Below are positions 33,988 through 43,825 of a DNA stretch of 64,000 nucleotides, in pieces. Where the stretch lies: NCBI GenBank assembly GCA_030549495.1, contig JAUIRK010000855.1:258001-322000 (forward strand). Direction: 5' to 3'. The notes beneath the pieces are model-generated. The model saw nothing but the letters and a program-made list of their open reading frames with translations. It was not told the origin of the DNA and did no database searches. The DNA comes from Nectonema munidae. Taxonomy: Eukaryota > Nematomorpha > Nectonematoida > Nectonematidae. The translations under genes and the position numbers were made by a program. The first letter of the stretch is position 1; each line of letters begins with the position of its first letter.

Positions 33988-35873
33988 TTTGTATGTGTAT
34001 CTTCCACTTAGTTATATCGAATTTATCATTTTAGAACATGAATGTTAATGAAGGATTCTCGATACTAAATGATGATGAGTATATTACTGTTAAAATTTTC
34101 ATTAGCCCACCAGAAAATGTTATAATTGGCAATTGTGATAGTGGGGATGAAAACAACCACTTTTCAATTGATAGTCTTTCACGCGATAAATTAAATGCTA
34201 CTGATAATTTAGTAATGGCTAAAGCCGATTGAAGTTCGGAAGTGTGTGGTAGTGAAGATAAGATTTGTATAGAACAAGAGTCTAATAGAACTTCTGAATC
34301 AAAAGCATGGATCAAAAAAGATATCAAGTCTTCCACTTTAAATAATGATACAGAAATTCAAAACGATTAAGATGATAAAGAGACCTTTTCTCCTGTGAAA
34401 TCCTTTAAACATTTTTTGATGGTCAAGTTATGAATTTCACTCTGAAGGAAAATTTATTGAACGCTATAATAGATAAAGGAGATTTAAATTTCAGTATTGA
34501 TTTGTCTGAGTTGAAACTTTTTTTCAGTGTTCTAATGATAAGTGGTTACAATCCGGTGTGTAGAAATAGAATGTTTTGGGAACAAAAAGAATATATGTAT
34601 AATATAGCTATACCAAAAGACTTTAGTCGTAATCTTTTTAACAGCTGAACTTTTGTTCAAAATTTTAAAATGTCTGTTTTCTTCCAAAATCTTTTTTTTT
34701 TACTTTCTGGATTGTCGAAGTTTTTCAATGGTTCCTTTTGAATTATATGGTCTAATTAATTACTAACCCACACTTTCAAATTCCTTTTTTTCATCAATAA
34801 AAGAATGGATGAGAGCATAAGTGCTGTTTTAAGAGCTGCTTCAACAGGTGGTTTAAAGTCTCTTTTATCCAGAGATTTTAATAAAGGAAGTATCAGCAAA
34901 TCCTTGCTATATTTGGTAGAAGAACGTAACAAAAATGCTAATGAAGATAAGGACCTTAACATCAAATTGACTCTTTACAAGAAGATTTATTGAATTTTAA
35001 AAAAGAACTTAAGACTTCTTTTGATAACTATAGGTTTTCTCAATCTGATGAATCAAAAATGTCTTACTCTTTTGTTACAAAGGCTTCATGCCATGAGCCT
35101 AATTTGATTTCTCAAGATAGTACATCTTTGAACAAATCTTCGCAAGAAAATAAACCTTTTAATTTTGAATCATCAATACTCATCCCTAACTTTTTTGAAG
35201 ATGAAACCAAGGAAATTATTGAGGATTCTTTTGAAGATGAAATCAAGTATATTATTGAGGATACTGAAAATACGTTACAAAATGATACAAAAAATTTGAA
35301 AGATAAAATAATTAATGGTAAAACAAAGAAAGATATTGGTTTTTTAATAGATTCAAAACTTAAACCAAGTAAAAACAAATGATGTATAAAGCGATATAAA
35401 AGGTTAAAGAACAATTCTTTATTATTAGAAACATCAACAAACATAAATAATCTGAAAGAATTTTTAGTGAAAAATGAAATAAACTGGGAAAACTTGAAGC
35501 AAAAAAGTCCGTACTTTTGTCTGAAGAATCTTGATGCATCATTGTCTTTAGATGAAGTAAAGTCTATAATTTGTGATCAAAATGGAATTAACGCAACGAA
35601 TATTCTAGGTATTTTTAAATTTTCCAATTCAAATAATTCTACTTCATATAATATTGGCATTAAATTTAATCCCAACATCGTGAAATCTTTATATTTACAT
35701 AAATATATTTATATAAACCATAGTGCACATGATTTAGTTCTTCTTCGTAGTTACGTAAAAGTATGTTATAAATGTAATAATTACAACCATTTCGCTAAAG
35801 CAGTGGTTCCCAACCACGTGTGCCGCGGAATGATTACCGCTGTGGCGTGAAGAGATTATAGGTGAACGTTACA

Positions 35874-35992
35874 AAGGTAAAGGTACATTGGGGTGTTTTC
35901 TTCGAGAAGGCCAGAGGCCGCTTGTATCGAACTATGGGAAAGTTACTTTAAATTTCGAAGTAACACGCTCTACCCAACCTACTCACGCCCCC
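35874..35992 (-). repeat. SINE copy D (tRNA-derived family), internally deleted
   Basis: On the - strand it reads GTGAGTAGGTTGGGTAG (box A side), loses the box B segment, and continues CATAGTTCGATACAAGCGGC and the TGTACCTTTACC tail. It lies inside the hAT element at 35,801. Confidence 0.65.
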
Positions 35993-36387
35993 AAGAAGTT
36001 ATGAAAGCTTTTATTACAAGTTGTTATAGGTGGAACACAGCTTTCATATTGTAATAACCGGAGTTGTTTGTATTGATAAATACTAACTCACACATTATTA
36101 CTTACTTACGTGATATTAATGCTTAAATATCAAAAAATAAATTGAATGATATATCGTTTGTTTAAATTTTCGGATGTTTCGAATTTTTTGATAATAATAA
36201 ACATTGGTGAGCGTTGTTATGCTTGGTAGTATAAATTTTATTTTATTTATATATCTCGATTACAATATTAACAGGTTCTTTGTAAATATTTTTTATTTAA
36301 TATTTAAGTGTTCTAAATAAAAAATATGTTTAAATTTAATAAAAATCATGTTTGTTTTATTTTTTTTAAGTTTAGATTTAATTCATT

Positions 36388-38013
36388 CTTATGGACAAGT
36401 TTCTAAAAAGAAAAGGCGATGGCGACAAGAATAATTCTACTTCATTTAAAAAACCAAAAGTTCATCGGTTGTATAATGATGATTACTTAAAATTTGGATT
36501 TCATTGGACTGGAGATACACAGATTCCTTCACCACTGTGTGTTGTGTGTGGCTAAACGCTGTCTAATGAATCAATGGTTCCAAGTAAGATGAAAAGACAC
36601 CTTACTACTAATTATCCTAGCTTTCAAGCTAAAAATGTTAATTATTTCCAACGGTTGTTAGAATTAAATGCAACGCAAAGTCAACTAATTAAGAAAAAAA
36701 TAACTGTATCCGAAAAAGCTCAATTAGCTTCATATGAGGTGGCAGAATTTATTGCTCTTAAATCAAAGTCTCATGTTCTTGCAGAATCAGTAATCCTTCC
36801 AGCATGCATAAAGATGGTGAATATTATGCTTGGCGATAAGGCCGAACAAGAAATTAGCAAGATTCCTCTTTCAAACAATACAATTCAGAGAAGAATTCTT
36901 GACTTGTCTGATGATATTGAAGAAAGTGTAACATCCAAATTTCAAAATAGTCTGTTTGCTCTTCAAATCGATGAATCCACTGATATCAGTAATCACGCAC
37001 AGTTAATTGCATTTATACGTGTCATTGATGAAGATGTCATAATTAATCAATTTCTATGCTGCAAACAGTTAGCCACAACTACAAAAGATCAAGATATTTT
37101 TGATACAATCACGATATGCCTCGAAAAAAATGGCTTACCATGGGATTCATGCGTAGGAATATGTACCGATGGAGCTCCATCAATGGTTGGTTCTGTTAAA
37201 GGTTTTGCAAATTTAGTGGAAAAACAGAATCCTAACATTGTGCGAACTCATTGTTTTTTACACAGAGAAGTTTTAACTTCAAAGATAACACAAAATGAAC
37301 TAAAGGGGGTATTGGATCAAGTGATTTAAATGGTGAATTTCATAAAAACCCGGCCAATGAAATCCAGAATTTTTGAGTTGCTGTGTAAGGATATGGATTG
37401 TCAACATTTTCGTCTGCTATTGCACACAGAAGTAAGATGGCTGTCGAAAGGAAAGGTACTATCTCGAGTAAATGAGCTCCAGAAAGAACTTTTTATTTTT
37501 TTTGAAAATGAAAAACTTGATAGATTTTGTAAATACCTTAAAAATTTACATTACATTGCAATATGGAAGAATAGAATTAAGGTAGACAATTTTGATATGT
37601 TTCCATCAGTTCGCAAAACCTGCTTAACCGAGATGGTTCCCATTATTAGTAAGCATTTGACATGTTTAGAAAATAAAATTAAAGAATATTTTCCTTCAAT
37701 CAGCATTGAAAAATTTGATTGGATTCGCAATCCTTTCAAAGATTTATCGATTATCAATCTTTCCAATTTTGAGTTATGTGAAGAGGAAGAATTATCAAGC
37801 CTTTCCAGTGATCGTGGACTCAAATTGAAGTACACAACTACCATTAGACGCCTTTTGGATTTCTGTTATGGAATAATATCGAACTCTATGTAAAAAAGCC
37901 ATCAAAGTCTTACTCCAATTCTCAACTTCATACCTATGTGAGCTGGGATTTGCTTACCTAAACAACATCAAAAATAAAAACGTGAAAGACTTAAAAACAT
38001 TGAAGAAAAGTTA
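36388..38013 (+). pseudogene. hAT transposase gene with few disabling changes
   Basis: The open blocks 36,574-37,329 and 37,330-37,893 share one frame and are separated by a single TAA. A further TAA lies in the finger-encoding part. The catalytic pattern is readable: Asp in LQIDESTD, Asp in CTDGAP, and the helical insertion with HTEVRWLS. The dimerisation motif LCELGFAYLNNIKNKN lies just past 37,893 in another frame. Length and order match ZBED5-like transposases, which act by cut-and-paste with 8-bp target duplications. Confidence 0.88.
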
Positions 38014-38517
38014 AGAGTATGTCTCTTTCACATTCGCCCACTTATGGCAGCAGTAGTCAAGAAGCCACAACTGTCCCACTGACATTCACAATTATTATTC
38101 TATACCCGATACTGAATACAGGATACATTTTATTTGTGTGAATAAAAATTTTCCTTATATGATCTATATTTTTAATATTTTATTGCAAAAAGGTTTTATG
38201 AGTAGAAAATATTCATTTTTTGGATAGGTGTGCCGCGAAAATTTGAATAGCTCAAAAGTGTGCCGCCATGTAAAAAAGGTTGGGAACCACTGCGCTAAAG
38301 AGTGTAAACGATCCAAGCCTATTTGTAAATACTGTAGTCATGAGCATTTTTCTAAAGATTGTCCTAATAAAGAAAACATTTCTTGTTTTAGTTGTACAAA
38401 GAAAAAATATGTTTCTAACCACATTTGTAACTCTGGCAGTTGCACTTCTTTTTTGAACTATAAACAACAATTAGATGATCTTAACACTAAAAGTTTGAAT
38501 ATTCTTTTATCTAATCA

Positions 38518-39546
38518 TTGATGAATTTAAGACAAAAAAGTATTTTAAGTAGTTTATGCTATGAGTATCATAGTTCATTAGATAAAGTATCATCTGAGTA
38601 TTTAGATTATGATAATTTATCAGTTCATGAATTTTACAATTATAATATAGTTAGTATGAATGTTCAATCAATACGTAACAAATACCAAGAACTAGAATTT
38701 TTTATAGAGCATATTAATTCAAAAATTGGTAATCCATTAAAAGTGACTGCTCTTCATGAGACCTGGTTGAAGGATAATTCTTTCACTTTAAATATTAGAG
38801 AATATAGTTTTATTCATTCAGCTTCGCATTTAACAAATCACTCAGGTCTTGCTTTCCTAATACAACAATCAGTTGATTTTGCTATAATAAATAATAGTAT
38901 CAAAACACAATTTTTTGAAGTATTTTCCATACAAATTTTTGCACATTCAAGAAGTTTTATTTTCCACAATGTGTATCGTCCCCCTTCTTTATCTTCAAAC
39001 TTATTAAATTTTACTGACGAATTTTCAAACTTTCTAGATTTTCAGGTTTTAAAAAATAATGAGATTATATTCATAGGTGATTTTAATATTGACTTGTTCA
39101 AACTAGATCAATGTATTCTTACTGCTAACTTTTTGAATATTATGATTTCTAGTTACTTTAAGCCAAATATAACAGGTGTTACACGAGAACAGACAGAAAC
39201 TTCCTTAGATAATTTTTATATAACTTCAAACTTTGGATCTTACAAGTCATTTATTTTTTCAACCTCTATTTCCGATCATAATGCTATATTCTTATCTCTA
39301 AAATTAGATTCTATTAGAGCTTCCTCAAGTATCAGATATTTTAATGAAAAATCATTTGTGTTAAAAGCCAGAATAATAGACTGGAATTTCCTAAGAGCCT
39401 ATTTTGATGATCCTGAAATTTTGGTCAATTATATAAATATAGTTTTATTTAATTGTATAAACGAAAGTATTGAAATAAAAAAGCATAGCAAAAATAAATA
39501 TAAACATAAATCAAACCTCTGGGTAACTGAGAACTGTTGTCTATGA
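38518..39546 (+). pseudogene. LINE ORF2, APE-type endonuclease domain
   Basis: A single 342-codon open frame holds the expected endonuclease boxes in order: VSMNVQSIRNKYQELEFF (Asn), TALHETWLKD (Glu, usually TETW), FHNVYRPP, IIFIGDFNIDL (Asp-x-Asn) and STSISDHNAIFLSL (Ser-Asp-His). All catalytic residues appear present. It ends at a stop at 39,544, and the reverse-transcriptase part follows in another frame from 39,575. Its start overlaps the end of ORF1. Confidence 0.9.
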
Positions 39547-39574
39547 TCAAAGAGCGTGACAAATATTATAAAAA

Positions 39575-41384
39575 TTGAAAAAACGTAAAAATAATATTGA
39601 ATTAAGGGCGAAATTTATACGCTTTAGAAAAGAAATCAAAGCGAAAATAAGAGAATTAAAACAGGTATTTTATCAAAACTATTTTAATACTACAGATTCA
39701 TCAAAGGTAACATGGCAAAAGATTAATAGCTTAATAAAACCTAAAGATGTGAAGCATGATTTTATCTTGAAAACTGAAGAAGGAATTTTATTTGATCCTT
39801 TAACTATTTCTAAGCTTTTTAATACTTATTTTTTTTTAACAATTTCTGGATTTAATGATGAAAATAGTGAATTTATAAAGTATCTAAAGAGGGCAAATTC
39901 TTCATTCACTTTAAGCAAAATAAATTCAAATGATATAATAATTGCAATGAACAACATAAAATGTTTGATTACAACCCTGTCGAAAATTTTCGAAAAAGTT
40001 ATTTTTGCACAGATTTTCAGCTATATTGAGAAATGTAATCTTCTCTTTTCTTACCAGTTTGGATTCAGGCATAAACACAGTACTCAACATCTGCACATAG
40101 TTTTTGAAGGCAAGGTTTGTAATTACTTAGAAGATAATGACAGTGTTGTAGCCGTGTTCATAGACCTTAGTAAGGCCTTTGATATTGTGCAGCATAATAA
40201 ATTATTAACAAAAATGAAATATTATGGTTTTTCTGATTCTACATTAAAATTGTTCAAATCCTACTTCTTTCAAAGGCAACAGTTTGTAAGCATAAAAAAT
40301 ATTAACTCTCTATCGTCCTTTATTCAATCCGGCATACCCTAAGGTTCCATAATGAGGCCCCTCTTATTTGCATTATACATTAACTAGACGGTCCTGTGTT
40401 TGTCTCTCGCAGGTCTCAAAAATCTAGGTCCACTTAAAGATCATTGGTAAAATTCTAGGTCCACTTAAATATCATTGGTATTCTAGGTCCACTTAAAGAT
40501 CAATGGTAAAATTCTAGGTCCAGTTAAAGATCATTGGTTAAACTCTAGGTCCAGTTAAAGATCATTGGTACCGCATGATTCTAGGTCTTGTTATAGATCA
40601 TTAGTACTGTGATTCTAGGTCCTGTTAAAAATCATTGGTACTCCCGTGATTCTAGATCCTGTTAAAGATCATTGGTACCAACGTGATTCTAGGTTCCCTT
40701 AAATATCATTGGTACTGGGATTCTAGGTACACTCAAAAGATCATTAGTACCTGGATTATAGATACCATCAATGAACCCGTAAAGATTATTGGTACCCCCG
40801 TAAAAATCATTGGTACCCGCCGAAAAGATCATTGGTACCCGTAAAGATCATTGGTACCCACATAAAAGATCATTGGTACCCACATAAAAGATCATTGGTA
40901 CCCACATAAAAGATCATTGGTACCCACATAAAAGATCATTGGTACCCACATAAAATTAATTCTTCTAAATCAAAGGCTATGATTTTCTCTAGAAGTTCCA
41001 AACCTAAATTGAATCTTCAAAAACATAACATTGAGATAGTTGAAAATTTTATTTACCTAGGGCTTATTTTCAACGACAAATTAAATTGGCCTGATCATAA
41101 AAAATACATCATAGCAAAACTACATAGTGTTCATGGTATTCTAAAAAAAATGCAGCGATTTGTTAAATGCGGAAATAAAGTTAAAAATTTATAATGCCTT
41201 AGTTCTGCCTTTTTTTTATTATGGCGTAATTAATTGGGGTTTCGGTGATTTATCTGATATTGAAAGACTACAAAAAAAGATAATAAGAACTGTTTTTAGT
41301 TTAGGGTATAGAACTCATACTTCTGCATACTTTCATGAATATAAAATCCTAAAAGCAAACGATATATATCAGGTACAAATATAA
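39575..41384 (+). pseudogene. LINE ORF2, reverse transcriptase with two lost segments
   Basis: The first block runs to 40,342 and includes WQKINSLIKPKDV, LSKIFEKVIFAQIFSYIEKC, YQFGFRHKHSTQHLHIVFEG and VAVFIDLSKAFDIVQHNKLL, the first catalytic Asp box. It ends at a stop inside SGIP-x-GS, where Gln is usual. GSIMRPLLFALYIN follows. Between IAMNNIKC and LSKIFEK about 60 residues of the fingers seem deleted. The YxDD box is absent; a minisatellite at 40,412-40,960 occupies its place. The thumb resumes at about 40,960 with KAMIFSRSSKPKLNL and a frame change near 41,190. Confidence 0.88.
40412..40960 (+). repeat. Degenerating minisatellite inside the LINE reverse transcriptase
   Basis: The first part (about 40,412-40,745) has some ten units of 28-40 bases built on TTCTAGGTCCACTTAAAG plus ATCATTGGTA. 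The second part (about 40,775-40,860) has shorter units on AAGATCATTGGTACCC. At 40,860-40,947 there are four identical 22-bp units in a row. All units share the core GATCATTGGTAC, and the unit shortens and homogenises towards the 3' end. Confidence 0.9.
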
Positions 41385-41807
41385 AAGTTTATATATAAGT
41401 TTATAAATGCAGCGACCAGTATTTGATAATTGGTTTATTTATATTTAACAATCAACTGATTATTATTATTTGTCAAGATCAAGAATGTTTAAATTATACT
41501 CTACAATTTTGTTAAAACTAAAGTCACCCCTTGAGTTCGTTTTTAAGTCTCAAAGATAGTGTCTAGCGTTCATGTCTCCTATAATTGATACACGATTATT
41601 GTCAGAATATATAAAAATGGAAAAAGTTATTTATCCATGAATATCGCTCACCAATATACAGAGATGTTGACTATAAAAAGGTTACATTCACTCACTCTTT
41701 CTCTCTATGTGGTGACCGGTAAATTCCACCATTGTAAGTTGCATTACGGAGAATATTGGAATATTACCGTGACTTATTTGTTGCAAAAACTAAGCTTGAA
41801 TGATAGG

Positions 41808-41811
<4 letters not shown>

Positions 41812-41840
<29 letters not shown>

Positions 41841-41850
41841 TACACACACA
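41812..41850. repeat. TA/CA microsatellite
   Basis: A run of TATATATACACACATATACACACACACACATACACACACA type lies about 430 bases past the end of the LINE coding sequence. Confidence 0.85.
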
Positions 41851-42343
41851 AAATTCCACCACAGAGATGCCATTCCTTGGGTCTAAAACGAAGATCTTAG
41901 TTTTTTGATAAATTTTTGGTTTCTGAGTTTTTTATCTTTTTATCTTGGCTTTTCTTCAACAAGTATTTCTTAGCGCTTGAAAATGTAGATTAAATGTGGT
42001 TTAGATTTAAAAAGATGTCCATCAAATATCTCAAACTTGGTTACTTTTTTCAAAGAGATGTTATGCGGCTGGCGTTTTTCCAAATGGTCAAATCTATTTG
42101 TGTCAAACTTTAATTTTTTAACAGTAAGAGATTAAATACTCTTAACATATTTGCCTAAACACGGAAATGTTTGTATTTGACTTGTAAAACGTCACTATTT
42201 GATTGAACCCTAAGTAAAGTAATTACTGCAAATTCAGTTCATTTTATCAATGGAAATTGAAAACCGGTCGTCACGTGTAACTGTAGTTATTTCAGAAATT
42301 GTTTTAAAAATATATGTGCATCCAATCATTTTCTTTTTCTTAG

Positions 42344-42625
42344 TTCAACGAATATCAGCCGGCGGATGAAATAAACCACAACTGGGAACGCAACATCACG
42401 AGAAATGTGCGCTTGGACACGATGCTGATTTGTGTCGCCATTTTAATCTTGATCTTGAACGGCTCATTCTCATACTCACACCTCTGGTTCCACCACATCA
42501 GCCCAGATCTGATTGCGAAAGCGATCATCGTCTCACACATCCTACACTTTGTCGTTTTTTACTCTCTATATCAGTTCTCTATAATTTCCGAAATAAAATT
42601 GAATGAAGTTGTTCAATGTTTTTAA
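42344..42625 (+). CDS. Unidentified open segment with two hydrophobic stretches, possible host exon
   Basis: After a strong acceptor (tttctttttcttag) the + frame reads FNEYQPADEINHNWERNITR, then RLDTMLICVAILILILNGSF (a likely membrane segment), SHLWFHHISPDLIAK and IIVSHILHFVVFYSLY (a second hydrophobic stretch). It stays open to TAA at 42,623. Base composition is clearly more balanced than its flanks, up to about 42,545. An NIT sequon precedes the first membrane stretch. I do not recognise the family. No good donor was found inside, and no partner exons, so it may be the last exon of a gene or a pseudogene piece. The - strand is also open but much less protein-like. Confidence 0.45.
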   Translation, partial: FNEYQPADEINHNWERNITRNVRLDTMLICVAILILILNGSFSYSHLWFHHISPDLIAKAIIVSHILHFVVFYSLYQFSIISEIKLNEVVQCF

Positions 42626-43680
42626 GCTTGCGAAAACCAAAGTGAAACTCACTAAAAAAGAAAATTATATTCAAGAAACAAATGCTTGATTTAATTAGGT
42701 CAAAATTTAAAAAGTCTAAATGAAATAATCATGTATTAGGCTGCATAAAAACTTCAATCATAAAATTATTGTTAAGTGTCTCTATATATCTATTTTATTA
42801 TTTTTCTTTTTCAGTTATGTTAATTTCACATCACTTTGAGCATTTTAAACAACTATTCCAATTCAGGAGCATCAAATAACGTGTCCTAATAATTATATTG
42901 ATTAGACACCAAAGCTATGAAAATTTAGCCAATGCGACAAACTAACTTCATATCATGAATCAGCATAAGTGTTAAATTCATTCAAAAATTTGCTAATCAT
43001 AAAAAAAAATTTTTTGTTGATACTTTTTCAACTCAAAACTTTAAATGGAAGAAGAAGTAATTATATGGTTGTTTTTTAATTAACTCCTGGTATTTAATTT
43101 TTTCAATTTTATTCTATATGTATCAAAGAAAAATAAAACCAACATATATTTAATAAGTTTGTCCACTTATTGAATGTCATAATTTGACATTTATAATTGT
43201 TATAAATTCGTTGTATCCTAGGTTTTTATCCTATTTTATGAACTTATCTCTGACTTATTAATAGATTTTTTTAATCTATATTTTAGATTTAAAACATCAA
43301 AATTGGGAACTACAATATATTAGAGTTTCTATTCATAAAAATTTTTAATCTTACTATATATTTTTTGATGTAAATATTTGAACTGTTTATATGAGAAGTT
43401 TTGGAAAGTTAATTTAAACTATATTGGCTTTTAGTTTATAAAATTGGTCATACATTATTTTGTTAATGAACTGTTTTTTTAATTTTATCCTTATTGTTCT
43501 AAACATATATGTACGGTGAAGATGATGTAACTTTAATGTTCAACCTATCAGCCTGTTCTAATAAAACTAAATCAAAAATTTAATGTCTTATGTGCATGGT
43601 TGGAAGAAAATTAAACAGGGAGTACTATATGATTTTTCAAATGAGTAAATATAATCTTTAATCTTAAATGTTAATGTTAG

Positions 43681-43825
43681 CCTGAGTAGGGTTGGTTAGA
43701 TGCTTGGTTCGATAACTCAATGTCTTGGCCTCGATACCTCATCAAACCTGTTTTCCTCATAGTTCGATACAAGCTTCGCAATTGTTCCTTTTTGATGAAA
43801 ACAACGCATGGTATCTTTACAATTT
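43681..43825 (+). repeat. SINE copy B (tRNA-derived family)
   Basis: It reads GAGTAGGGTTGGTTAGATGC at the 5' end (box A-like), a degraded box B (GGCCTCGATACC), then TCATAGTTCGATACAAGC and GATGAAAACAACGCATGGTA. It is the same order as the copy at 49,496-49,652 in the other orientation. Confidence 0.75.

Larger units (their letters stand above)
35801..38292 (+). mobile_element. hAT transposon (ZBED-type), 2,492 bp, nearly intact
   Basis: The ends CAGTGGTTCCCAACC and GGTTGGGAACCACTG are a perfect 15-bp inverted repeat, flanked by cgctaaag on both sides. The + strand transposase starts at about 36,390 with MDKFLKRKGDGDK. A BED-type finger (SPLCVVCG...MVPSKMKRHL) follows, then FALQIDESTDISNHAQLIAF, GICTDGAPSMVGSVKGF, RTHCFLHREVL, LLLHTEVRWLSKGKVLSRV and a C-terminal LLQFSTSYLCELGF. 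Only two stops interrupt the long frames (after VVCG near 36,555 and after DQVI at 37,327). The C-terminal end has one frame change near 37,880. This points to recent activity. A SINE piece lies in its 5' UTR. Confidence 0.92.
34038..38520 (+). pseudogene. LINE ORF1 (gag-like, zinc knuckles), interrupted by hAT
   Basis: The readable pieces are 34,038-34,232, 34,430-34,648, 34,805-34,993, 34,990-35,382 and 35,467-35,800. The last contains an RNA-binding-like domain (YFCLKNLDASLSLDEVKSII) and the first knuckle, CYKCNNYNHFAK. The knuckle resumes after the inserted hAT at 38,301 as ECKRSKPICKYC, followed by HEHFSKDC and SCFSCTKKKYVSNHIC. Removing the insertion and one target copy gives a perfect C-x2-C-x4-H-x4-C. 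ORF1 proteins of this type bind the element RNA. Confidence 0.85.
34030..41390 (+). mobile_element. Non-LTR retrotransposon (CR1/Jockey-like LINE), interrupted and dead
   Basis: The order is that of a two-ORF LINE. A gag-like ORF1 ends in CCHC zinc knuckles (34,038-35,800 and 38,293-38,520). ORF2 follows with an APE endonuclease (38,518-39,546) and a reverse transcriptase (39,575-41,384). A 2.5-kb hAT splits ORF1 and a minisatellite replaces part of the reverse transcriptase. ORF1 also has earlier stops near 34,230 and 34,650. No target duplication or poly(A) tail was identified. The family name is by motif resemblance only. Confidence 0.9.

Noticed and set aside
40412-40960. Array that might be read as CRISPR-like repeats
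   Set aside because: Units are tandem with no unique spacers, vary gradually in length, and lie in a eukaryotic LINE. It is a minisatellite.
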